DNA of 64,000 nucleotides. Source: Mytilisepta virgata (lineage: Eukaryota; Mollusca; Bivalvia; Mytilida; Mytilidae). The translations under genes were made by a program, and so were the position numbers. Shown piece by piece: positions 1 to 11,962 of this stretch. Position 1 is the stretch's first letter. Every line of letters starts with the position of its first letter. Location of the stretch: the NCBI GenBank assembly GCA_028015205.1, contig CM051519.1, positions 85,767,539 through 85,831,538 on the forward strand. Reading direction: 5' to 3'. The notes beneath the pieces are model-generated. The model saw only the letters and a list, made by a program, of their open reading frames with translations, was not told the DNA's origin and ran no database searches.

Positions 1-705
1 GTACCCCTCCCCCTTCACCTACATATTTTTTTTTTTTTGAGAGGAAAGCAATATTCTTGTAATATGTGATCACATTTGACATGTCTTGTTGGTGACCCTT
101 AGATTATCACTGATTTACATTATGGTAAAACTCTTGTAATCATGCATCAGTATATGATACAATTTTTTTAAAAAAAATTTGTTTTTAAGAACATTATTTC
201 AGCTTTTAGGGTTGTGCTATCTAGTTTCAAAAAGTAACATTCAGACTATATTGTGTTCTCCAAATAATGTGTTAAGGTCTTGAAGTTGAAATGCATTACT
301 CACTACCCTTTGAGTTGTGCATTATACCTTATAAGGAGAATACAACATCACTGAATAAATGTCAGTTTGTTCGCAAAGATTCTTCATTGATTTTAAAGAT
401 TACTAAATAAAGTCCATTAATATTGCATACAGTGCCTTACATAAAAACACACTCTTAATTAATACATTGGATACCCTGTAAGTCATCTTAAGAAAAATCT
501 TCCTTCTGAGCCATTTCAGACTCTCTCAGTCTTTATTATTCAAACTTCAAACAGAATTTTATTTCAATGTATATTTGAGCCATGCTAATAACATTTGCAT
601 TCTGTCAACATTGCTTAATGTTACAAAAGAAAAATTAATAGCAGAGTGGGCATTAATCAATGAATGATAATTTTACATGAAATCACCACAATAGTGGGTA
701 CATAC
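1..705. other. Intron of the PTPDC1-like gene; nothing else seen
   Basis: AT-rich sequence following the GTATGT donor of the minus-strand exon. No open frame continues the phosphatase sequence before the window edge, so the next exon is off-window. Confidence 0.5.
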
Positions 706-2279
706 CAATTTGAGTAGAGTCCTGTAATTTCTGTTTTATCTTTTTCCCAGTTTTCCCATGTACAATATTTACATTTTTTCCCACCACAAAATAAGGCACA
801 TTGTTTCTCTGTAGAAATTAACGTTCTAGCATGCTCTGAAAATTTAGTGTATTTCCCTTTTGGTTTAGCTCCTGAAATGAACAAATACTGAATTTATTGA
901 TAATGTTTTAATCTGCTGAAAGTTTATATATGTATTATTATATTGAAAAATTATAGATTTGATAAATTGGAATAATTTTTTGTTTTTATACTGTTTTATG
1001 AAGATATTTTACAATTTCTACACTTTTATGAGTGTGACATGATTGGTGAGGAGATCTGCAACATTTAGCCATATTTGTTGTTATTTTGCACACTGGAAGG
1101 TAACAGAAGGCATTCAAATTAAAAAGACTCCAGGAAATCATAGTTTACAGTTGACATTACAAGGAGTCATGATAGAATACCAAATATCACTTTATGAGGT
1201 TTCATCAAATCATACTACACATATTTATGTGAATATATAATAAAAAATTTGGTTTTGCAGAATTCATTAAGAAACAGATTGATGCAAACAAACAAGCAAA
1301 AATCATTCCATGCAACATGTAGATAATATTATGTGACCCCCAAAGGGAAGCGTGTTTGCTGAAAAACGGCATTATTGGTGAGGGTGGGTCTCTACGATTT
1401 GCTTTATTGGTGCCGTCCCTTAGATTCAGGTACTATTTTGGACCAAGTTGTAAATTTAATAGACTGAAGTATATTCCAGCCAAAAAATGATGGCCCAACT
1501 CCAAAATCTGTGGTAGCTATTTATTAAGCCATTATTTCCTTAAAAAATGTTAATTTTGGCTGTCATGGGTGTCCATAATTTGACCCTGAACTGGAAGTAC
1601 CTCCCAAAAGCCCCCTTGACATATATGACCTTCTATGTATGCAAACAAGAAATCAGTCCAACACTCCCGTAGTTTTTGCCTAGGTCCAGTTGAAAGATCT
1701 AAAAATACCCCAAAAGAGGACTTTGGAGAGGAAGCACCGAGTGTCCACAACTCATCTCCTCTAAACCCAACCCAATTCTCTCACTCACCCATCCCTTTAA
1801 ATAGCTAATGTTTTTTTTTCATACTCTACACTATGACAATCAACAAGCTTTATCCATGTTAAATAATTTAGATTAAAACGAAATTTATTACTTTTTCATA
1901 AAACAATTAGCATGGTAATTGTTAAATTCGAAATCACTCTTCTGATAAGAACAATTTTCCAACCTTGCAAAAAATTCCCTTGATTGAATATATACACCAA
2001 CTGGGAATGTTGTTAAGATACCATCCTACAAGTTTCAAATTTTTTACAACCATTGGATCATACTGATGTCTTATACCACATCAATGGTAATTACATATAC
2101 AGAATGAATGTAGACTAATAAAGTGGTTGAATTTAAAAACAAAACTGTTTTCTGTAAATATCACTTTCATCTAAATTATTTACATAAAACATAATTATAC
2201 CTTTCAATTTTTGATGATCCTCTGACCAATCCAAAAGTTCATCACCTGGATGAAACTGTTCATCAGGATGGGGTTCCAT
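706..2279 (-). CDS. PTPDC1: PTPDC1-like protein tyrosine phosphatase, 5' coding exons (partial)
   Basis: Two minus-strand coding exons join in phase. The first (exon 2201-2335, ATG at 2279) encodes an acidic 26-residue start beginning MEPHPDEQFHPGDELL and ends in AAAG before GTATAA. The second (871-706) follows a TTTCAG acceptor and encodes KYTKFSEHARTLI, then EKQCALFCGGKKCKY and GLYSNW, ending at a GTATGT donor. This order (KYTK..E..R..I, CGGKxCKY, Y(S)SW) matches what I know of the region just before the catalytic domain of PTPDC1, a dual-specificity phosphatase linked to centrosome and cilium function. The phosphatase domain itself (HCxxGxxR motif) lies beyond the left edge, so the catalytic residues are not seen. 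The 2,335 boundary is a good acceptor, so a 5'-UTR exon must lie further upstream. The recognition rests on about 50 residues recalled by family pattern and was not searched. Confidence 0.62.
872..2200. other. Intron of the PTPDC1-like gene
   Basis: Bounded by GTATAA (minus strand, next to 2200) and TTTCAG (next to 872). I see no conserved coding content or structured repeat in it. Confidence 0.5.
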
Positions 2280-2747
2280 GTCACACCTGGTCGTAATGTG
2301 TACCTGTCCAACAGACAGCTATTCTGCACTTTCACCTAAGGAAACATAAATCAATAATCAAATGAAGAATTATTATTGATTCATTTGTTTATATCCCTTC
2401 ATCAAGGCATTACATTGCATGTAGCATTCAATTACACTTGTGAAATGAACACAGAAAAAAAGGAAATGGATAAGAAGATCTCTCTTAATTATTTGCAAGT
2501 AAAGATCAATTACAGGAAAATAAATGTGTGTTTAACCTCTGATGCAAGTTCAATGTTGCTACTCTCATGAAAATTTAATGTATATACAAATATATGTTTG
2601 AAAAAAGCTCATTAGAAGAAAGTGTCACTGATCTGGAACTAGCCTTATGCAGAACTAATATCTCAACATCTTAATTCAAATAAAGGAAACAAACATTTGA
2701 TTTTTGTTAGTGGGGGACACAGTAGGAATGTGAACAAACTTTAATTG

Positions 2748-3240
2748 ACCAAATAAGGTGGGTATAGGTATTGCAGTTGCTGAAAAATGGACTTGATTAC
2801 AAAACTTGGAGGCAAGTTACTCAATCACTAAATTGAGGTCAAGGTCCAGATACAGGTGTCAGACTAGCATGTGCCCATTAAGAACTATCAATAGACCAAA
2901 TATGTTGAGTCTAGGTATTACAGAGAAATGGACTTAATCACGAAATTGAAATACAAGTCACTCAATCATTAAATTAAGGTCAAGGTCCAGAGACACGTGT
3001 CAGATGGGCATGTAGTCCAACCAAGAACTATCTATAAACATGAAATTGTAACACAAGTCACTCAAGCATGAAACTGAGGTCAAGGTCCCAAGCCAGGTGT
3101 CAGACTGGCATGTCCCCACAAAGAACTATCTTATAGCAAATATGGTTTGCCTAGGTATTACAGTTGCTGAGAAATGGATTTAACGACAAACTTGGACACA
3201 GATTTTTATGAAGTCTGTGAACCATGAAAAGAGGTCACTG
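2748..3240. repeat. Tandem repeat, unit about 145 bp, three to four diverged copies
   Basis: Phrases such as GAGGTCAAGGTCC, GGTGTCAGACT and CACAAGTCACTCAA recur at roughly 145-bp spacing, with AAGAACTATC between them. Copies differ by point changes and small indels. The unit length is typical of the tandem cores of molluscan non-autonomous elements, but I cannot place its outer ends. Confidence 0.7.
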
Positions 3241-5760
3241 TCACAAGACAAGTATACTGGGGCAAAATTTATACCATAAGGTATTTTCTGAAAAAATAGG
3301 GCAAGCTCACAAGCCAGAAAAATTAAGTGGGATTGTCTATGCTGAAAAAAATAAATTCCAGAGTCCAAGATCACTTCCCTGCCCACTAGCCACTATAAAT
3401 ATCAAAGTTTTGCTCCAAAAAGAAACTTTGAAACATTTTACTTGATTGAATTTATATATTTGTTGAATTTTCCACTTTAGGCAGCAGTTCGAAAAGGAGC
3501 CACTCAAATATATTAGATCTGAAGATTTCTTATTTTTACCTGAATTTTATACAAATTTACATGTATAACAGTGGCCTACTTTGTCCAAGTCAAACAATTT
3601 TAAATAGGATCCAATCTTTCCCCTTGAAGTTTATCCCAACCAACCCATTAGTTCCCCCAATATCTTCAGATTTTTCTTTCACCCAGCAATCATGGCACGT
3701 ACATGTATACATATATTTCACTTCTTTCAAAATATACACATTTTGATTGCTGAAATAAATACATGTATCTATATTGGAGGAGACCAAAAACATACACATT
3801 CCTTTAATTTATTTACATATAACCATATAGTGCTTTATTATGCAGTTTGTACATGCACGTTTTCCATTTATAATTAGGTTTTAAAATGAAATAACATGTT
3901 CATTACATGTATTAGCATTATTGATGTAATGAAATAACCTGTTCAATCAATAGGATTAATCTAGCTAATGTAAAATGTATAAGGTTTCCTTCATGTCAAG
4001 TTAAATCTGACCTATAAACTGAAGACTGCATGCTCTAATGTTCTGTGATATTATCACACAGAATATAAAAACCTAAATCTTTTCATTTTTATGGAAAGCG
4101 ATAATTGAATTTTTTTCTTGTCCAATTGTGGTTAAATGAGCTGAGATAAACCAATGACTTTGTGAGTGACCAAATGTTCCTTCCCTGGATCTCACAGGAC
4201 AATGAGAATTATCATGCACATTGGCCTTGCCATACATTGTAAATGAATTTATGACAGAAATAAAAAAAAAAATAAAAAAGAAGAAATTTCTCCCACAACC
4301 CCTCACATTTTTTTTGAAGGGGTGGATGATATCCATCATTTAGCTTCAACTGGCCTAATTTTTTGTATATAATATATGTAAAATCATACTGAAATACTGG
4401 TAATATAGAGAGATTATTAGCCCATTATATGTTACCAAATAATGCAGCTCCAACTCAGGGTAAACTGACCTTGTAACACGGAAAAATGTTTCAGACTAGT
4501 TCAATATTGGACTGCAACAGACATATACATGTAATGCACCATTCAACTTAATATTTTAGCACTAATACCCGGTACATGTAGCATCTAATTATGAAAACTG
4601 ATATATATCACCAAAAAGAAATTTTTGTATTGTGTAAAGCCAATTATTAACAGATCTGGTGAATTTTTCATTGTTGTGACCCATTTTTCTGAGATATTTT
4701 TTTCTACAGAATGCACTGTGAACAGGGGAGATAACTAGTGTTAGACCAATAATTTGTGTACAATCTTTGCAAACTATTTTTTTTTTGCTGCTAGAAGGCT
4801 TTTGAAATTCACAGCTATTTTATTATAAATTTTTACTTAGCTAGACCATGTGGCAGGACTTAAAGACCAAACCAACTAATCATTTCTGTAATTGATTTCT
4901 TCTTGAAACTTAAGATATTCGTTCTTGGTGGTTTTTTGAATGATATTGGCGAATAAAAAAAAATAGGTCACTGAATTCGTTTCGATGCTATAGTACCGCA
5001 AAAAATGCTTACATTCAGCCAGATGCTAAATTTACAGCATATTTTTCGAATGATGCCATTTCCGTCGTGAAAGTCGAATTTTTACACGGACTTTTGTGTT
5101 GGCTTCCAGAATATATATATTTTTTTATTGTAACAAAGAAAACGGTTTCCCATAATGCAATGACCACGTATTCTGCTCTAAAGGCCTTTCCCGTACAAAT
5201 TTGGGCCAATTTCTACTGCATATTCTATCTAATTTTGAAAAATCTGTAATTGATTTTTTTCTTAAATTTTTATACTGTGTTTAGTTATTCATTGTTGTCA
5301 GAATAATACAAAAAAAATGATAGGTCACCGACTTCATAAGAAAAATAAAATTGATTTAATGTCGAAAAAATGAAATATTCAGCTATGCCAAGCTTAGTTT
5401 TGTTTTCTCAATAAACATGACGTCACAATAAGCAAAAAAGAACTTTCCCTTCAAGTCACTGTGTCGCCGGCGATGTACATAGTGTAAGCCTCGTTCAAAC
5501 CAATTTTGTTATTGTTTGGAATGATATGGTAAAATATTTTTGATCTTGTTGCTGAGCTTATCATTTGTAGATTCTTCAACACTAACCTAAGAGTTCGATA
5601 TCTTGCCTCAGTTAATTTTATTTTGACAAAAAGTAAATTTATAGTGTTTGCAAGAAAGCCAAGAATATTTTGCCAATTTTTATGTGTTTGTTGCATAACT
5701 AGTTTCTGTGCTGGAAAAAGTTTGTCAACATCTATGCTAGGAACTGTCCGGAATGTTTTG
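3241..5760. other. Intergenic, nothing recognised
   Basis: AT-rich with scattered short open frames on both strands, none with a recognisable domain or convincing splice context. A short minus-strand frame at 5451-5696 lies next to the Mutator-like fragment but I cannot connect the two. Confidence 0.4.
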
Positions 5761-6120
5761 TTATAAAACCATTACATTAATATTAATGTCAAAGATTGGT
5801 CTTGTCCTCTGCTTATCTTTGTTATAGTGCACTTTTCCAGAACTGACTTTGTTGAGTTCACCACACGAACACAAGACGTATAAAAATGACCCTAGGCCAC
5901 TCTGTGTCTCTTCTACGATGTCAGTAAAATTCAGTTTCTCCCCACACCAATTACAACCCCTCATAAGTTCCTGTGTCAGTAGCTTTGGTTCTATTATTCT
6001 TCTTTCCCCTTCTTCCCATATTTTGCTTGCATCTTGAGTTTCTTGTAGATAATAAAAATCTGTTTTTCCTTTTAACTTCAGACATTCGCTCTCGGCAGTC
6101 TTTTCGGCACTTCCTTTCAC
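5761..6120 (-). pseudogene. Mutator-like transposase N-terminal fragment
   Basis: The 119-codon frame carries CNWCGEKLNF followed about 35 residues later by LCSCGEL, then a basic stretch and PIFDIN. This CxxC...CxCG layout, followed by P(I/A)(F/Y)D(I/V)N, is what I remember for the N-terminal region of the Mutator-like transposase proteins that are abundant in bivalve genomes. The frame stops just after the FDIN motif where family members continue for hundreds of residues, so it is a truncated copy. No terminal inverted repeats were identified. It could instead be an exon of a domesticated copy. Confidence 0.4.
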
Positions 6121-6790
6121 TAGTTTTAATGAAACGCCCTTTCAAGCGTTACGCCATTTTAGCTTTTCAAAAATAACGCGAATGTGAAACACAGTTTCGC
6201 AGATTTAAATATATATGGTCTTGTTTCCTGCTACCGGCCAGAAAAAAATAGGGTAGGTAGGTCGGAAAATGATTTTTTTTGTCTCTTCATTTTTTCAGTT
6301 ATTGACTAATGTGACATTAAAATGTAACATGTGACAGTTCAATAAAGATTTTATCAAATGTCTTTTATTTGAATAATGTCTACATTCATGAAAAGTAAGC
6401 TTCAACACACTAGCGCTACCGGCACTGGAGGTGGCCATGTTGTTAGAGAAAGACCGAATTTTTTGGTTTTATTTATTTCTTGTCAAAACATATACCTTGT
6501 AATTAAGCTGAAAAAGAAATAATTTCCTTTTCAACAACTTTGGATACTTTCTTATTATGGCAATCATAGAAATGACCAAAATTATGAAGTGAGCGACAAT
6601 TGATGACATACATTGTAAAAGCGCATTCACTGGCAGGAGCACATGTTATGTACACACAAAAAATCCAAGTGTTTCTGTGACTGCATAAACGATAGGTGGG
6701 GAAAGTTATCATTTTTTGGAGATACTTCGTGAAGCCAGAAGGTATTTATATGTAACAGTAGAGCATGATTTATCTCCCAAAATTACCTAA

Positions 6791-6863
6791 CGCACCAACC
6801 GGGTATTGAACCTGGAACTTTTGGGTGAGTAATCCAACGCTCTACTTACTGAGCTAAAGGAGT
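6791..6863 (-). repeat. tRNA-like sequence (A and B boxes), SINE-type
   Basis: Read on the minus strand it has TAGCTCAGTAAGTAGAGC, like an RNA polymerase III A box, and about 35 bases later AGGTTCAATACCC, close to a B box (GGTTCRANNCC). The 5' and 3' ends do not pair as an acceptor stem, so it is tRNA-derived, not a working tRNA gene. It abuts the inverted tandem array at 6,864-7,100. Confidence 0.6.
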
Positions 6864-7100
6864 ACTCCTTAAGCTCAGTTGGTAGAGCGGTGGACTACTG
6901 TACCAAAGGTTCGTACTCCTTTAGCTCAGTTGGTAGAGCGGTGGACTACTGTACCAAAGGTTCGTACTCCTTTAGCTCATTTGGTAGAGTGGTGGACTAC
7001 TGTACGAAAGGTTCATACTCCTTTAAGGTACATTGGTAGAACGGTGGACTACTGAACCAAAGGTTCTGGGTTCGCTCCCCAGTTGGTGTGTTAGGTTATT
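6864..7100 (+). repeat. Tandem array of tRNA A-box half units (51 bp), ending in one B box
   Basis: Four successive copies of a 51-bp unit start GTACTCC, contain TAGCTCAGTTGGTAGAGC (A box; mutated in the last copies) and end ACCAAAGGTTC. Only the last copy runs on into GGGTTCGCTCCCC, a B-box-like sequence. The junction GGTTC/GTACTCC is the same each time, as expected from unequal exchange or replication slippage. Confidence 0.65.
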
Positions 7101-7317
7101 TTGCGAGACAAATCATGCTCTCCTGTTACATTGGCACCCAACTAAAAAACCCATGGTTGTCAAAAAGGGCTAGTTGGCAAATGAGTTGAGGTTGGATATC
7201 GTCATAGATGATGATGACTCGCGGTGGGGGAAGGGAAACAGGCTTCCCTCGTGTATGATAGAAGTAATAGAACTGTAACGGGTTTATAACCACCCTCGAG
7301 TAGCTGTGCTAGTGGAG

Positions 7318-7381
7318 TTTCCCTTTAGCTCAGTTGGTAGAGTGGTGGACTAGTTCAGGGTTCGATCCCTGGTTGGTGCAG
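7318..7381 (+). repeat. tRNA-derived short sequence with intact A and B boxes
   Basis: TAGCTCAGTTGGTAGAG and GGTTCGATCCC are both close to consensus pol III internal promoter boxes, but only about 25 bases apart, too close for a full tRNA. Probably a shortened copy of the same tRNA-related family as at 6,864-7,100. Confidence 0.55.
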
Positions 7382-10300
7382 TCAGTAATTTTGGGCGATA
7401 AATCATGCTCTACGGTTTCATATAAAAAAATTCTTAAAAATGTCTATTGTTGATGAATTAATTTGTTAGGCATGCTTAGGTGTGCGAAAAATGCTTATCC
7501 GTGGGTATGATACGATACTGCAACTGCAAGACTCCAAGAGAGAATCTCACGACACTGCACAGGGATCATATTCATATACTATCCTTCATATACAGTTCCT
7601 GCACTACAGTAGTGGCAGACTTTAAAACAGGACAGACATTTGGGTCCATTTATGGATTTTTTAGAGTCCTTACCAGAAATATCTATGCAGAAATCAAGCT
7701 GTGTTTTTTTAAAATATAGTTTCAAAAACTTGCATATTTCACGTTCACCGCCATGTTGTTGTCAATAAATAACTTTATTCGGAACTATTCTTTAATCTCA
7801 TTCTCATACAAGTCGAAGAAAAATCGAGATGAAAATCTGAATCCGAAAGTACAAGTTCGTTCGGTTATTTCTTCTGCATTTGTATCTAAAAAAAATTACG
7901 TTAATAGAAGACATCAGTGACATCTATTAGAACGAATAGTAGACAAGTATTATATTAATTTCATCAAAATAAGTTCATGTAAAAATGATAATGTTTGCTT
8001 CTATTTGTCATTCAACATACCGAGATTAAATATTCAAACGCACCGCAACAGTTACGTCCCTTTTCATCAAAGTGAAAGTTGTTTTGATGTAGAGAAAGTA
8101 GAAATTTCTTAGAAAAAGTAAAGTATACTGTATACGAACTTATTATTTATAGCAACAATAATATCCAAAACAAGTAAAAATTATTATTTTTTCTTTATTT
8201 AAATTTAACGCACACATTATTCAACAGACTGATTTAGAATAATTATCTGGCATTTTTGTTTTGTTTTTTTGCTTTGGTTAATGAAGATTTTACTACTTTT
8301 ATTGTTTGGGGGGGGGGGGGGAGAGATACAACATCATATCTTCTTTTTGGTTAACGTCACAGAAGCTTATGCATCTGCCAAAAATTGAAAGCAACTATTT
8401 TATTTTTACTGGTGTTGTCAGGTGGTCTTCCATGGAGCAAACCAAAAAACAAAATCTATCATAGCTCAAACCCGGGAAGGAAAATGAACAACCACAAGCA
8501 CAACAAATAAACACTGAAACTGAAAAACAATGAACAACACGAACTCCTATAAAAACCAGGAGTGAACTCAGGTGCTCTGGAAGGGTAAACAGTTCCTGCT
8601 CCGTATACGACACCCGTCGTGAAGTTCAACAAAGTCAATCCGGTGGTAGTCACAAATGTTACTACAATGAGAAAAGGTCCAACATCATATTCGATAATCG
8701 TGATGAAGACCATAAAATTTCCTACATGATGACATCAACTTATCCCTGATAGAAAAACGTACCATGAGTGAATTGAAAAGGGGACCCAAATTAAGTAATT
8801 CGTTAGACTTTCAATAATTAATGATTTTGTTCCCTCAAAAAAGTCTTGCAAAATCACTGAAAGATGGCAGTTTTAAAGTTCAAAGTATAATGATGGAAGT
8901 GCTGCATTTTAGGTAGCTAGTGCAGTTTGGATTCTCTGACATTACATGTATCACATTTCAAAATGGAGCTCAAACTTTTGTTCTTTTACATGGCTAAAAA
9001 ACAATCAACTGAGAGAAGAAATTTAAGGACAATTATTAATATCTTTAGTTTTAAATAAAATAAATGAAAAATTATTAAATTAAAGGTTTTTAATTCATAT
9101 TTCATAAGTCTCACTGATATAAACATATAAAAAAAATGTTGATGTACCTCTCATATGTCGGAACAGTTTAAACAAATCATGGTAGTAAAGATTTTTTAGA
9201 TATTGTAAATGCCTATTTGTACTAACAACACACTTAAATTGAAAAAAGAAATAGTCCAGATAATTTTACTTACCAATGAATTTCAAATATGTTAATTTAA
9301 AAAAATAGATAGACATCTTTTAATAATCTTTTGTTTGTATTTAAAACAATACACATCAGCTAACAATGAATTAATAAGTAAGCCATTGTATAAGAAGGCT
9401 GCATGTTCAATTAAACACTTGCAGATCTTTAAGGGGCACTGGTGGAAAATTAATTTTACTTTCTTCACTGTGATACATTTCCATCTCATTAACTCTTATC
9501 TTTATTATCAGATTTGTTAATTGTCACTACTAGGTGTCAATCAACCATTACAACATGTACAATAGATAATATGTTATGGTCACTTTCTTAAAATTTGCCT
9601 TTGGTAATTATGACCATGTTCAACGATGTGAAGCTTTGTATCTAGTAATTTTACGTATAATTTTTTTTTTGGTGAACTCAACTGCCCCCTGTGCCCCCAC
9701 TAAATCCGCCACTGGATAGTATAAAGGGTATTGTAATCGGCTAGTTATTGGTTTATGAGACTTGTTATAATTTGTGTAAAAAATTCAGAAAATTGTAAAT
9801 ATGAAAAAAAAAATAGAATTTTTTTTTACATTGGTGCCCAAAAAGGGGGGTCCATGTCCCAGTTACCTGTGGGTCGACAGTCAAGAACACATTGTGTCAA
9901 AATACATGTGTAATAATAATGTCCATTCAAAAGCAAGAATATGCAGTGTATCTATACAGGTATATAGCTTTGTCAGACAAACTTGAAATATCTTTGGGGT
10001 TTATTCTAAAAGTTATAGTCATCCTCCAAAAATCTTTAGATAAACCAAAGATATTTGAATATCATTTGTGATCGATACATTTATTTTATTCTTTCTGCGT
10101 AGACATTATATGAACATGATGAAATGAATGGATTTTATTGCCCCATTTTTCATGTAAGGGGGTCTATTGAAAGACACCTTATTGTCATCAGTGTGCTGAT
10201 GGATTGTCATACGATGTAGATAAAGACAACAATTATAGATAACCACCAGGGTTTTAAAATAATTAAGTATTTTAGTGATTGTAATATAACTGTTTCATAT

Positions 10301-11945
10301 GTAGATTCCTCCAAAAAATGTGTAAAATTGAAGATATTTCAAGCCTAAATGAGCAGATAGAAATAGCCATTTTGAAACTGGAAGTAAAGAGTAAAGGACA
10401 TATTTTCTTGATCATTTACCAACATATTTAATACTTTGGAACCACACATAAAATTTCATATAATTTTCTTTTAATAATTCTGTTGAATAATGTTGAATTT
10501 ACTTAATTTTTGGCTCCTGGACTTTTGAAACACCTATCACATGTTAAATTTGTAATTTTTAGCAGTAAAATTAAGTAAAAGGAACCATTTCATTACAACA
10601 AAATAAAAAACAGTAACATATATTTACTGATATTTTTTCTCCTATTCTCACATTTTTGGTCTATATTTATATACAATTGTAATTTCTGATGTGAAGTTGA
10701 GATTTTTACAGTCTACAATTATTCGTGCAGTGTACATGGAATGTTTTTGAAAGAAATACATTTGTAGGAAGGCTTCTTTACATCCATATTAAACTTCTTC
10801 ACAATATTGGTACATTCTAAAAGCTTAAGTCAAAATTAAAATTTTTGTTTAGAAGAAAAAGTATGAATACTGAACTTTCAAAAGAAGGGAAGTCTGTGGA
10901 CAAAAAGCACAACCGAAAACACCAAAAAGTGTAATTGCTTTTTGTGAGACTACATTTTAAACAACTGTCTGGAAACCTCAGTTTGTGGATTAACTTTTTT
11001 GCATTTTGAAAGTCAAAATGCTAGAATAGGAAGACAAATTTTTGTTGGTTATGTAACCTTGTTGTCATGCTATAAAAATTTTACCCTCAAATATCTTCCT
11101 GAATGGGGCATTTCCAATGAAAAATTATATGCACTTGTCTTGAAAATGTGAAAATGCCAAAAATTTTAAATTACTTACCCAGTTTATTGCATCTGTTAGC
11201 CAAGTGATAGGATAATTCAAATTGATTGATATACTTAAGTTTATTTTGTTATTAAACCCTGCTGTCTGTTCAATTTTATGTGTAAAATATAATCCAATAA
11301 ATTACATGTATAATATACTGAAGTAAAATATCCTGTTTAATCCTGGAATTTGATTGGCCATCTTCACAGGGGTCTCATATCATCATTGTAGAGATATAGT
11401 ATGATACTGATACGGAAAGTTGTACAAAAATTCCATGAAATACCTTTAAATCCTAGATTTAAGAAAACAAAATTTGTATATAAAGCATTTGAAATGGATA
11501 ATTGCTTTCCCAGTATTAACCTACTATGTAAATTTAGGGACGGCATTGTTTTAAAATGAGGTAATTAGCAAAATTAAAATGCACAACAGACAAAAATTTT
11601 AGGCTTAAATCCGGAACTCAAGTTAACTGTTATTCAGGCTAAACAAAGAATAAGGACTCGTACTCACTGTCTATTGGTCTACGATCACAGTCCAAGTTGT
11701 TTATATGCCAATGATGATCCAACTGAAACATCTGTAGCTGAATGGATGGTACAAGTTTCACAAAGGATCTTTTGAATTGTCTTCACAAAAGGTCTGAATT
11801 GTGGTTCAATGGAAGTTAGAGAAAGACCAATGTGAGAGTGTATTTTCTAGTCTTATTAGGCAGTGGCCATGAAATATATAAGAGACAAAATTGGTGAAAA
11901 AACTTTTGTTCTATTTAAATATTTATCATTATTTCCTTTTTTCAG
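7382..11945. other. Intergenic region upstream of the chitobiase gene
   Basis: Mostly AT-rich unique sequence. It contains a run of about 12 G at 8,309-8,320 and a dispersed mussel-type repeat at about 8,455-8,615. The missing first exon (5' UTR and any signal peptide) of the chitobiase gene should lie here. I looked for a short ATG...GT exon encoding a signal peptide and found none I could defend. Confidence 0.4.
8455..8615. repeat. Dispersed repeat of mussel type
   Basis: The stretch around AACTCCTATAAAAACCAGG, GTGAACTCAGGTGCTCTGG and AAGGGTAAACAG resembles a sequence I recall as frequent in mussel genomic and transcript data. A diverged relative occurs at about 28,725-28,865 (GATCTCAAGTGCTCTGGATGG). 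Confidence 0.45.
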
Positions 11946-11962
11946 ACATTTTGAAAACAGTC

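Noticed and set aside
5451..5696. Minus-strand frame beside the Mutator-like fragment
   Set aside because: No transposase motif seen; the connection to the upstream fragment needs a frame change I cannot justify.
6791..7381. Functional tRNA genes
   Set aside because: A and B boxes are present but acceptor stems do not pair and spacing is wrong.
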